Source: Metarhizobium sp964253915 (GTDB lineage Bacteria; Pseudomonadota; Alphaproteobacteria; Rhizobiales; Rhizobiaceae). Taken from it: a stretch of 64,000 bases of DNA. Where the stretch lies: assembly GCF_964253915.1 (NCBI RefSeq), contig NZ_CAXUSG020000003.1, positions 372,001-436,000 on the forward strand, given 5' to 3'. This document shows, in pieces, positions 54,667 through 62,603 of this stretch (its first letter is position 1; every line of letters starts with the position of its first letter). Both the position numbers and the translations under genes were made by a program. Below the pieces are notes generated by a model, which saw nothing but the letters and a program-made list of their open reading frames with translations, had not been told where the DNA came from and searched no databases.

Positions 54667-55395
54667 TCAGACGGGCTCCCGCAGGCGGGCCAGCGTTTCT
54701 TCCGCAGCATTGATCGCATCGGGCGTGCCGACGGTCAGCCAGTGGCCGTGCATCATCAGCCCGTAAAGCCGGCCGCTGGCGATCGCCTTGTCGAAATAGA
54801 TGTTGAGGTTGAAGGCATCCTCCGGCGCATCGTCGAGCAAGGAGGGCAGCATGGCGATGGCACCGGCATAGACCACCGGCTGCGGGTCGCCCTCGCGGTA
54901 CCGCGTCAGCCGACCGTCATCGGCGAGGCTGAAATCCTTCTTGCCGTTATGCCCGGTGGTATCCTCCAACCGGACGCAGAGCAGCGCCATGTCCATGCGG
55001 TCGGAGTCGAAAAAATCGGCCAGCGCCTGCAGGTTCGTCTTCTCGGCGGGTGGCTCGACCCAGAAGAGATCGGCATTCATGACGAGAAGCGGTTGCCGGT
55101 CGAGGAGGCGGATGCCCTTTGCCAATCCACCGCCGGAATTCATCAGCCGGTCGCGCTCGTCGGAAACGATGACCTGCAGCCGGCTGTATTGCCCGAGATG
55201 GGCGAGCATCTGGTCGGCATGGTGATGGACATTGACCACGGCCCGTTCGACGCCGGCATCGGCGAGGGCATCGAGGGCATAATCGATCATCGGCTTGCCG
55301 GCGATCTTCACCAGCGGCTTCGGGATCGTGTCGGTGATCGGGCGCAAGCGGGTTCCAAGCCCCGCGGCCAGCACCATGGCATTGGTCATCGTCAT
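54667..55395 (-). CDS. murU: N-acetylmuramate-1-phosphate uridylyltransferase-like nucleotidyltransferase (MurU)
   Basis: 242 residues, NTP-transferase fold: LAAGLGTRLRPITDTIPKPL at the N-terminus with the nucleotide loop, GKPMIDYALDAL, NSGGGLAKGIRLL, MNADLFWVEPP with the metal Asp. Beside an AmgK-type kinase this is most likely MurU of the cell-wall recycling bypass (MurNAc-1-P to UDP-MurNAc); on sequence alone, another sugar-1-P nucleotidyltransferase is possible. 13 bp downstream of the kinase fusion. Confidence 0.85.
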   Translation of the reverse strand: MTMTNAMVLAAGLGTRLRPITDTIPKPLVKIAGKPMIDYALDALADAGVERAVVNVHHHADQMLAHLGQYSRLQVIVSDERDRLMNSGGGLAKGIRLLDRQPLLVMNADLFWVEPPAEKTNLQALADFFDSDRMDMALLCVRLEDTTGHNGKKDFSLADDGRLTRYREGDPQPVVYAGAIAMLPSLLDDAPEDAFNLNIYFDKAIASGRLYGLMMHGHWLTVGTPDAINAAEETLARLREPV

Positions 55396-55408
55396 CTGAA
55401 ACGGGCGC

Positions 55409-56923
55409 CTATGATTCGGGTCCGCCTATTCCAACTGCCGCGCACCAATCGCGCAAGGGGGCAAGGTCAGGATGTTCGAGCGCCGTCGCCAGATAGACGA
55501 GCGTGCGCGGCATGTGCTTCATGTAGCCGGCTTTGCCGTCACGCTGCATCAGCCGCACCCACAGGCCGGCGAGCTTGCAATTGCGCTGCGCCGCCATGAT
55601 CGACCAGGCGGCAAGAAAACCGTCCTCGTCGAAACCGCCCTGTGCCCGCCGGGCGGCAAGATAGGTTTCCATCAGTTGTCGGCGCAATTCGGGGGAAATG
55701 GTGACGCGTGCATCCTGGACCAGCGAAGCGACGTCATAGGCCGTCGGCCCGATCATCGCATCCTGGAAATCGATGAGGCCGATGCGCCGCACGCCATGTT
55801 CGAAAGGTCGCCAGATGATGTTCGGCGAATGGAAATCACGCAACAGCAGGTTTTTCTCCGCCCGTTCCAGGCGGTCGACCAGATCGTCCCAGATGGCGCC
55901 GTAGCTTTCGCGCTCGGCTTCCGTTGCCGGGGTGCCGCGTTTCCAGGGCAGGTGCCAGTCGATCAGCAGCCGTGCTTCCATCTTGATGGCGGTGCGGTCG
56001 AAATCGGGGATGTGGTGCGTATGGTCGGCCGTGACGGCAATGTCGCGCAACACCGGCTTTTCATGCAGGGCGGCAAGAAAACGGGCGCTTTCGACATAAC
56101 GCTCGGCAATCGGCCGGCCATCGTCGTCGAGCACACAGTCGGTGCCGAGATCTTCAAGCAGCAGGATGCCTTGATCGTAGTCCGTAGCAAGGATGTCGGG
56201 TGCGGCAAATCCGCGTTCGCGCAGGGCGTGGGCCAGGGCCACGAACGGATAGGCGTTTTCGGCGATATGCGCCACTTTCGGATACGGCTTGCCGTCAAGC
56301 ACGGCGGGGCCTTCCGGCTGGCGCGGCCAATCCATGAGGATCAGCCGCTTGTCGTCATCGAGTGGCAGATATTCATAGGCCCGCACCGAAGCGTCGCCGG
56401 TCAGATACCGCCGCTTTGCCGTTCCCAGACCTTGGCGTCTCAAGAAATCGCGGATGGCGAAAACCCGTTCGATCCGCTGCCGCTGCGGCGCGCTGGCCAT
56501 GATCGTCGCTCGCCGGCCGTCGCCCTCGTGTTCGAGCACCAGGCGGATGCGGTTTTGCGGCAGTTCGCTTTCGGCCATTTCCGGCCATTCCACCAGGCAG
56601 ATGCCGGTGTTCAGCGCCTCCTCGAAACCGAGTTCGTCAAGCTCGGAGGGATCGGCCAGGCGGTAGAAATCGAAATGTGCCACCGGGATCCGCAGATCGT
56701 AGGCCTGCACCAGCGTAAAAGTCGGGCTCGGTACTTCAAGATCGGCATCGTCGGCCATGGCGCGCAGGAAGGCGCGCGCCAGCGTCGACTTGCCGGCGCC
56801 GAGGTCGCCGGTCAGGGCCAGGCAATCGCCGATCCGCAATGCCAGTGCCAGGTCCTCGCCGAGCCGGATGGTGTCGGCCTCGTCTGCAAGCGTCACCGTC
56901 AGGCTCGTTGGGGAAAGGCTCAT
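55409..56923 (-). CDS. TsaE / AmgK-type sugar kinase fusion protein
   Basis: 504 residues, two fused parts. Residues ~1-150: TsaE, the ATPase of tRNA t6A synthesis, with ALTGDLGAGKSTLARAFL, EVPSPTFTLVQAY and HFDFYRLADPSELDELGF. Residues ~170-504: aminoglycoside-phosphotransferase-type kinase with LLLRDFHSPNIIW (catalytic loop) and GLIDFQDAMIGPTAYDVASL (metal Asp). Beside MurU this second half is most likely AmgK, the anomeric MurNAc/GlcNAc kinase. The same fusion is annotated in other Rhizobiales. ATG 56923 overlaps the divL stop (ATGA). Confidence 0.92.
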   Translation of the reverse strand: MSLSPTSLTVTLADEADTIRLGEDLALALRIGDCLALTGDLGAGKSTLARAFLRAMADDADLEVPSPTFTLVQAYDLRIPVAHFDFYRLADPSELDELGFEEALNTGICLVEWPEMAESELPQNRIRLVLEHEGDGRRATIMASAPQRQRIERVFAIRDFLRRQGLGTAKRRYLTGDASVRAYEYLPLDDDKRLILMDWPRQPEGPAVLDGKPYPKVAHIAENAYPFVALAHALRERGFAAPDILATDYDQGILLLEDLGTDCVLDDDGRPIAERYVESARFLAALHEKPVLRDIAVTADHTHHIPDFDRTAIKMEARLLIDWHLPWKRGTPATEAERESYGAIWDDLVDRLERAEKNLLLRDFHSPNIIWRPFEHGVRRIGLIDFQDAMIGPTAYDVASLVQDARVTISPELRRQLMETYLAARRAQGGFDEDGFLAAWSIMAAQRNCKLAGLWVRLMQRDGKAGYMKHMPRTLVYLATALEHPDLAPLRDWCAAVGIGGPES

Positions 56924-59517
56924 TCGGCGGCGACGACCTGCGGCAGTTCGGCCGAAGGGATGCGGCACAGCACCGTCGTGCCTTCGCCGGGTCGGCTATC
57001 GATCATCACCTTGCCGCCGTGCAGGCTAACGAAGCTTTCGACGATGGAAAGGCCGAGACCGGCGCCGCTGCGCTTGCCACCCTTGCCGCTGGCGGCAAAA
57101 CGGTCGAACACGGAGTTCAGCAGTTCTTCGGGAATGCCCGGTCCCTTGTCGGCGACGGAGAAGACGAAATCTGCATCTTCGCGCCAGCATTTCAGCGCCA
57201 CGACCGAGCCTTCCGGCGCAAAATTGGCGGCATTGGTGAGGATTTTCAGCAGGATCTGCTTCAGGCGCTGCTGGTCAGCCACCACGGTGCCGAGATTGGC
57301 CGGCGCGGTGATTTCCAGCGTCACATTGCTTTCCTGCAGCCGGTCGGCAATCTGGATCGAGATGTCGTCGAGCAGGTCGTCGAGCGAAATTTCCGAAAAA
57401 TTCAGCTGCATGATGCCGGCATCGACGGTGGCGAGATCGAGGATATCGTTGACGATGGTCAGCAGGACTGCCGAGGACGTCGAGATATGATCGATATATT
57501 CCGCCTGCCGATCGTTGAGTTCGCCGATGCCGGGTGTCTTCAACAGATCGGTGAAGCCGATGATGTTGGTCAGCGGCGAGCGCAGCTCGTAGGACACGTG
57601 CTGGACGAAATCGTTCTTCAGCGCGTCTGCCTTGCGCAGCGCCTCGTTCTTTTCCGTCAGTGCCCGTTCGGCGCGGACGCTGTCGGTCATGTTGACGAAG
57701 GTCAGCATGGTCTGGGCGTTCGGCAGCGGGATCACGGCATAATCGAGCACCAGTCCGGTGCGCAGTTCCAGCGTTCCTTGCGACGAGGGGCGCTCGTCGT
57801 CAAAACTGGTGATCATCTGGCCGAAGCGGCGCCAGCCGTCCGGCTGGTCGTAGGCGACGGCGCAGGCGGTTTCCAGCCCGCGAATATGGGTGCCGGGCTT
57901 GGCTTCCGTTTCGGAAATGCCCCAGAGCGCCCGGAAGGCCGGGTTGGACAGACGCATGCGCCCGTCCGGGCCGAACACGGCGACACCTTCGGACAGATGG
58001 TCGATGGTTTCGCCCTGGACCTTGACCAGCGTGTTGTAGCGGGTTTCGAGATCCACCTGCTCGGTGAGGTTTTCGAATACCCAGGTGGCACCCCCTTGCG
58101 GATGCGCCGTGGCGAAGACGCGCAGCGTCTGGCCGTTCGGCAGGTGCCAGAGGTCGGTCTTGGTATCGAGCGCCTGGTAGACGGCAAGCGTGTTTTCTTT
58201 CCAGGATTTCCAGCTCAGCTGCTCCGGCAGCTTGTGCGCGGCGCGCAGGCGGTCGAGCAGTTCGCTGTTATCGGGCTTGGAATCCAGGAACGGAATGTCC
58301 AGTTCCCAAAGCTGCTGGAAGGCCTGGTTGTAGAATTGCAGCCGGCGCTCGCCATCGAAGATCGCCACCGGCGTCGCCAGGTGGTCGAGCGTTTCGGCAT
58401 GCGCCTTCAGCGTGCGTTTCAGCTCTTCGCGCACCGCCTCGACTTCGGAAACATCAATCGCCATGCCGGCCGAACCGTCGGGGCTCTTGATGTCGACGAC
58501 GTCGAAGAAAGTGCGGTTGCCGTGCACGACGGTGGAAATCTTGTCGTGGAACGGCGATTCCGGCGTGGCCGAGGCGCGGATGCGCTCGCGGGCGACGGTG
58601 CTCAGCAGTTCGCGTTCTTCACGAACCGCCTGATCGGGCGACGTCGCCTCAACGGCTTCACCGAAGGCTTCGTTGACCCAGGCAAGCTTGCCTTCGCGGT
58701 CACGCTGCCAGACGGGCAGGTCGATGGCGTCGAGCAACGTCTGGAAGGTGGACATGGAATGCAGCAGGCGATCCCGCTCGATCTTCAGTTCGGCGAGCTC
58801 GGCCCGCAGATTGTTGAGTGCGATGAAACGCACGAAAGCGCGACCGCCGGAAACCCGGCCCTGCGCTTCCAGCACTTCCTCGCGCTGGGTCTCAACCACC
58901 ATGTCAAAGCTCTGGGCATCGCCGCGCAGCTTCTCGATGGCTTTTTCCAGCTCGCCGGCCGAATGCGATTTCATCCAGCGGCCGAAGGCGAGGAAGTCGT
59001 TGTCCTGCTGCGGCGCACCGGTCTCGGCCGGCAGCTGGCCCAGAAATTCCGGCTGGCCTTCCAGCGCATCCCAGATGACGATGCGCCGGTTTTTGTCGGC
59101 GATCAGCGAATGGTAGCGCGAAATCTTCTGGTTGGCGTCGGAGAGGGCGGTGCGGATTTCCCGGCTTTCGCTCTCGATGTTGCCCTTCTGGCGGATCAGC
59201 CAGACCGCAGACAACAGCACAGCGGAAATCACGCCGATGATGACCGACGAGGTGATCATTTCCGTTGAGGTGAACAGACGGGCCGTCACGGCCTCTTCGG
59301 CTTCCACGCCGGCAAAAGCAGCGCCGGCATATCCCGCCAACGCCGTTCCCGACAGGCAAAAACGCCAGAAACGTGCGCGCAGGCTGCGTTTTCCGGTTTG
59401 GTTCCGTGCCACTATCCCATTATCGGGCTGCTGAGTGCGGGACCTCTCGTCTGATCCCTTGTTCTCGCATCCTCGTTCGCCCGTCCCGCCAGACAGGCTG
59501 TTTTTCATTACCGTCAT
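56920..59517 (-). CDS. divL: Cell-cycle pseudo-histidine kinase DivL
   Basis: 865 residues from ATG 59517; ATG 59508 is equally possible, and in-frame codons reach 59607. Two hydrophobic segments near the N-terminus, a linker, several PAS domains (residues ~280-620), then a HisKA/HATPase unit. The H-box reads HVSYELRSPLTN: the phospho-accepting His of SHELRTPL is Tyr (about residue 643), which is the DivL hallmark. The ATPase domain keeps N (TNAANFAPEG), G1 (DKGPGIP) and G2 (GAGLGLSIV) boxes. In Caulobacter DivL sets CckA activity through DivK and so CtrA. Head of the divL-tsaE/amgK-murU-addBA-trxA series. Confidence 0.9.
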   Translation of the reverse strand: MTVMKNSLSGGTGERGCENKGSDERSRTQQPDNGIVARNQTGKRSLRARFWRFCLSGTALAGYAGAAFAGVEAEEAVTARLFTSTEMITSSVIIGVISAVLLSAVWLIRQKGNIESESREIRTALSDANQKISRYHSLIADKNRRIVIWDALEGQPEFLGQLPAETGAPQQDNDFLAFGRWMKSHSAGELEKAIEKLRGDAQSFDMVVETQREEVLEAQGRVSGGRAFVRFIALNNLRAELAELKIERDRLLHSMSTFQTLLDAIDLPVWQRDREGKLAWVNEAFGEAVEATSPDQAVREERELLSTVARERIRASATPESPFHDKISTVVHGNRTFFDVVDIKSPDGSAGMAIDVSEVEAVREELKRTLKAHAETLDHLATPVAIFDGERRLQFYNQAFQQLWELDIPFLDSKPDNSELLDRLRAAHKLPEQLSWKSWKENTLAVYQALDTKTDLWHLPNGQTLRVFATAHPQGGATWVFENLTEQVDLETRYNTLVKVQGETIDHLSEGVAVFGPDGRMRLSNPAFRALWGISETEAKPGTHIRGLETACAVAYDQPDGWRRFGQMITSFDDERPSSQGTLELRTGLVLDYAVIPLPNAQTMLTFVNMTDSVRAERALTEKNEALRKADALKNDFVQHVSYELRSPLTNIIGFTDLLKTPGIGELNDRQAEYIDHISTSSAVLLTIVNDILDLATVDAGIMQLNFSEISLDDLLDDISIQIADRLQESNVTLEITAPANLGTVVADQQRLKQILLKILTNAANFAPEGSVVALKCWREDADFVFSVADKGPGIPEELLNSVFDRFAASGKGGKRSGAGLGLSIVESFVSLHGGKVMIDSRPGEGTTVLCRIPSAELPQVVAAE

Positions 59518-59654
59518 TCCCGGTCTGTCTCCGTCCTTCGTGCCGCATGATCGACAAGACATCCGATAGTCGCGGCGGCCGGCCTCGTGCCGAAAACCGC
59601 GAATCAAGTGCTAAAACAATACTGTTTAAGGGAATTTGCGGGAAGATGGCTGCC

Positions 59655-59690
59655 CAAAAAAGAAGCCGCCGGCTTTGTCAAGCCGGCGGC
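59655..59690 (-). terminator. Terminator of ahcY
   Basis: On minus: GCCGCCGGCTT (59690-59680) pairs with AAGCCGGCGGC (59675-59665) around a 4-nt loop, followed by TTCTTTTTT (59664-59656). A strong Rho-independent terminator 31 bp after the ahcY stop. Confidence 0.93.
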
Positions 59691-59720
59691 CACCATATGT
59701 TGTGGATAAGGAAGTCCCTA

Positions 59721-61121
59721 TTAATATCTGTAGTGCTCAGCCTTGAACGGGCCCTGCTGCGACACGCCGATGTAGTCGGCCTGGGTCTCAGAAAGCTCGG
59801 TTAGCTTTGCGCCGAGCTTGGCGAGGTGCAGGCGGGCGACCTTCTCGTCGAGGTGCTTCGGCAGGATGTAGACGTCGTTCTTGTATTCGCCGGGCTTGGT
59901 GAACAGCTCGATCTGCGCCAGCACCTGGTTGGTGAACGAGGCCGACATCACGAAGGACGGGTGACCGGTGGCGTTGCCGAGGTTGAGCAGGCGGCCTTCG
60001 GAAAGAAGGATCATGCGGTTGCCCTTGGGGAACTCGATCAGGTCGACCTGCGGCTTGACGTTGGTCCACTTGAGATTGCGCAGGGCAGCGACCTGGATCT
60101 CGTTGTCGAAGTGGCCGATGTTGCCGACGATCGCCATGTCCTTCATCTCGCGCATATGCTCGATGCGGATGACGTCCTTGTTGCCGGTGGTGGTGATGAA
60201 GATGTCGGCGCTGGAGACGACATCTTCGAGTGTCACCACTTCAAAACCGTCCATGGCGGCCTGCAGGGCGCAGATCGGATCGATTTCGGTAACCTTGACG
60301 CGGGCGCCGGCGCCCTGCAGCGAGGCAGCCGAACCCTTGCCGACGTCGCCGTAACCGCAGACGACGGCAACCTTGCCGGCCATCATCACGTCGGTGCCGC
60401 GGCGGATGCCATCGACCAGCGATTCCTTGCAGCCGTACTTGTTGTCGAACTTCGACTTGGTGACGGAGTCGTTGACGTTGATTGCCGGGAAGGGCAGCAG
60501 GCCCTTCTTCGACAGTTCGTACAGGCGGTGAACGCCCGTCGTCGTTTCTTCGGTGACGCCCTTGATCGCATCGCGCTGCTTGGTGAACCAGCCCGGCGAA
60601 GCCTTGAGGCGCTTCTTGATCTGCGCGATCAGGATCTCTTCTTCTTCGGAACCCGGATTGGAGAGCACGTCCTCACCGGCTTCGGCGCGGGCGCCGAGCA
60701 GGATGTACATGGTGGCGTCGCCGCCATCGTCGAGGATCATGTTGGAGAGGCCGCCATCGGCCCACTGGAAGATCTTGTCGGTGTATTCCCAGTATTCGGT
60801 GAGCGATTCGCCCTTGACGGCGAAGACCGGAACGCCGGTGGCGGCGATCGCGGCAGCGGCGTGGTCCTGGGTGGAGAAGATGTTGCACGAAGCCCAGCGG
60901 ACCTCGGCGCCGAGCGCGACCAGCGTCTCGATCAGCACGGCGGTCTGGATCGTCATGTGCAGCGAGCCGGTGATGCGCGCGCCCTTCAGCGGCTTGCTCT
61001 GGCCGAATTCGCTGCGGCAGGCCATCAGGCCCGGCATTTCGGTTTCGGCAATGTTCAGTTCCTTGCGGCCGAAGTCGGCAAGACCGATATCGGCGACAAT
61101 GTAATCTTTTTCAGCGCTCAT
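59721..61121 (-). CDS. ahcY: S-adenosylhomocysteine hydrolase
   Basis: Splits S-adenosylhomocysteine to adenosine and homocysteine, removing the inhibitor of all SAM-dependent methylations. 466 residues; ITGSLHMTIQTAVLIETL, STQDHAAAAI, the NAD loop VVCGYGDVGKGSAASL (~residue 255), SFTNQVLAQIELF and the C-terminal FKAEHYRY that closes the NAD site of the neighbouring subunit. ATG 61121 (MSAEKDYIVADIG). The upstream 182-bp gap has a structured leader and an operator-like dyad. Confidence 0.98.
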   Translation of the reverse strand: MSAEKDYIVADIGLADFGRKELNIAETEMPGLMACRSEFGQSKPLKGARITGSLHMTIQTAVLIETLVALGAEVRWASCNIFSTQDHAAAAIAATGVPVFAVKGESLTEYWEYTDKIFQWADGGLSNMILDDGGDATMYILLGARAEAGEDVLSNPGSEEEEILIAQIKKRLKASPGWFTKQRDAIKGVTEETTTGVHRLYELSKKGLLPFPAINVNDSVTKSKFDNKYGCKESLVDGIRRGTDVMMAGKVAVVCGYGDVGKGSAASLQGAGARVKVTEIDPICALQAAMDGFEVVTLEDVVSSADIFITTTGNKDVIRIEHMREMKDMAIVGNIGHFDNEIQVAALRNLKWTNVKPQVDLIEFPKGNRMILLSEGRLLNLGNATGHPSFVMSASFTNQVLAQIELFTKPGEYKNDVYILPKHLDEKVARLHLAKLGAKLTELSETQADYIGVSQQGPFKAEHYRY

Positions 61122-61146
61122 GAAGCTCTCCAGGCTGGATGAACAG

Positions 61147-61178
61147 CCCCGTGCCGCAAGGCCGGTCGGCAAGCGGGG
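61147..61178 (-). repeat. Leader hairpin upstream of ahcY
   Basis: CCCCG (61147-61151) and CGGGG (61174-61178) close an inner GCCG/CGGC stem, 26 nt before the ahcY start. A GC-rich leader structure; no match to a known riboswitch class was recognised. Confidence 0.4.
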
Positions 61179-61202
61179 AAGGGGATGCGGGAAATCACCT
61201 CC

Positions 61203-61222
61203 GCAGCATACGCGGATGCTGC
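61203..61222 (-). repeat. Second leader hairpin upstream of ahcY
   Basis: GCAGCAT (61203-61209) and ATGCTGC (61216-61222), exact 7-bp arms with a 6-nt loop. Confidence 0.5.
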
Positions 61223-61259
61223 AGCCCATGTATCAGGCTTCAAGGGGGAAGGCAACACA

Positions 61260-61289
61260 GATATAAAGAAGTCTTTATGTCTTTATATC
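61260..61289 (-). promoter_or_regulatory. Candidate operator of ahcY: overlapping palindromes of the ATAAAGA type
   Basis: Two overlapping inverted repeats: ATAAAGA-AG-TCTTTAT (61263-61278) and the longer GATATAAAGA (61260-61269) with TCTTTATATC (61280-61289). Three half-sites in 30 bp suggest a dimeric regulator. ArsR-family SahR regulators control ahcY in several proteobacteria; assignment here is inference. Confidence 0.5.
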
Positions 61290-61303
61290 GTCAAAGAAGG
61301 CAA

Positions 61304-61579
61304 TTACATCTCTTCGCCGAAACGGTTCTGGATGAGCTGGTCGAGCGCCTCGAGAACCTCTGCGGCCTGGTTGCCGCTGGTGGTCACGAAAATGGTACAG
61401 CCGGGGCTTGCCGCAAGCATCATCAGGCCCATGATCGAGGTGCCACCGACGGTCATGCCGTCCTTGGATACGGTCACGGTGGCATCGAAACCATCGACCG
61501 TCTGCACGAATTTCGCCGAGGCGCGGGCATGCAGGCCACGCTTGTTGATGATGAGCAGTTCCCGGGAGAGGTCGGACAT
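61304..61579 (-). CDS. npr: HPr-like phosphocarrier (NPr)
   Basis: 91 residues, phosphotransfer protein. His in NKRGLHARASAKF (~residue 17) is the PEP-dependent phosphorylation site; the second region KDGMTVGGTSIMGLMMLAAS includes the Ser (GGTSIMGLM) that HprK phosphorylates. Part of a regulatory, non-sugar-transporting PTS in rhizobia. Lies 20 bp after manX. Confidence 0.95.
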   Translation of the reverse strand: MSDLSRELLIINKRGLHARASAKFVQTVDGFDATVTVSKDGMTVGGTSIMGLMMLAASPGCTIFVTTSGNQAAEVLEALDQLIQNRFGEEM

Positions 61580-61599
61580 GAAAGGGTCTTAAGGGTCCA

Positions 61600-62001
61600 T
61601 CATTTGCCGCTGAGAACGCGGCTTGCCACGTTGATATATTTGCGCCCGGCTTCGGAAGCCTCCACCAGTGCCTTTTCCATGTTGTTTTCGCCGCGCACGC
61701 CGGCAAGCTTGATCAGCATCGGCAGGTTGACGCCGGCAATCACTTCAATGTGGCCGCTGCTCATCGCGGAGATGGCGAGATTGGAGGGCGTGCCACCGAA
61801 CATGTCGGTCAGAATGATCACGCCGTGCCCGGCATCGGCGCTTGTCACGGCTTCGAGGATGTCCTGCCGCCGCTGGTCCATGTCGTCCTCGGGTCCGATG
61901 CATACCGTTTCGATCTGTTTCTGTGGACCGACCACATGCTCCACGGCATGACGAAACTCTTCTGCCAGCTTGCCATGAGTGACAAGCACAAGTCCGATCA
62001 T
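61600..62001 (-). CDS. manX: PTS EIIA component, mannose type
   Basis: 133 residues. MIGLVLVTHGKLAEEFRHAV carries the active His at position 9; DMFGGTPSNLAISAM and GVNLPMLIKLAG follow. No EIIB/EIIC permease is adjacent, so it is a regulatory end-point of the phosphorelay rather than a transporter part. Confidence 0.95.
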   Translation of the reverse strand: MIGLVLVTHGKLAEEFRHAVEHVVGPQKQIETVCIGPEDDMDQRRQDILEAVTSADAGHGVIILTDMFGGTPSNLAISAMSSGHIEVIAGVNLPMLIKLAGVRGENNMEKALVEASEAGRKYINVASRVLSGK

Positions 62002-62108
62002 GATAATTCTGCTCCCTGCGATACGCAAACAGGTGGGCAGATATCGCAACGCAACAATCTCGTCCACCGTCGGCGGCACATCTTGGCAGCGAAAAGACGA
62101 AGTGCAAG

Positions 62109-62603
62109 TTAAAAACGTCGCAATAATGGCGAGGAATTGCCCCCGGAAAGCGGTTTTCCGTTAAAAGGAATGAAGGCGGAGAGGACTGCCAGCGGATCGG
62201 CAACCGTCGTCGGGATGCGTAAGAGGGGCAGGAGAGCGCCTTCGAACAGCTCGAAATCTTCGCCTTCTGCCGGCAGGCGCTCCGAATTTCGCAGGTCTAC
62301 CGGCAGGACGGCGTAATCCAGCAGGGCAGGCGAGAGGATTTCCGTTTCGATGATGCCGCTGCCGCGCAGTTCCATCAGACCCGCTATGGAAGCCGGGGCT
62401 TGCGCGACGATGCGGCCCGCATTCAGGCTGACAAAAACCTGGTCATCGCTGATGAGCGCCGAAAACAGGCCCTCGCGCCGCGCCTGGACCAGGCAGGAAA
62501 AGGCAAGGCTCGACTTGCCGCTGCCGGAGGGGCCGACAAACAGCAGGCCGCAGGTTCCGATGACGATGGCCGTGCCGTGAATGTTGACAGCAGGCCGGCT
62601 CAT
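62109..62603 (-). CDS. hprK: Truncated HPr kinase/phosphorylase
   Basis: 164 residues, only the C-terminal kinase half of Gram-positive HprK (~310 residues); the short form is normal in alphaproteobacteria. P-loop LFVGPSGSGKSSLAF (~residue 25), GLMELRGSGIIE signature. It phosphorylates NPr on Ser. The start ATG overlaps the chvG stop (ATGA), coupling kinase and sensor. Confidence 0.93.
   Translation of the reverse strand: MSRPAVNIHGTAIVIGTCGLLFVGPSGSGKSSLAFSCLVQARREGLFSALISDDQVFVSLNAGRIVAQAPASIAGLMELRGSGIIETEILSPALLDYAVLPVDLRNSERLPAEGEDFELFEGALLPLLRIPTTVADPLAVLSAFIPFNGKPLSGGNSSPLLRRF

Noticed and set aside
56839..59268. 809-residue open frame on plus
   Set aside because: Antisense to divL.
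61122..61303. SAH riboswitch upstream of ahcY
   Set aside because: Hairpins exist, but I could not match the conserved core of the known class; left as an unclassified leader.
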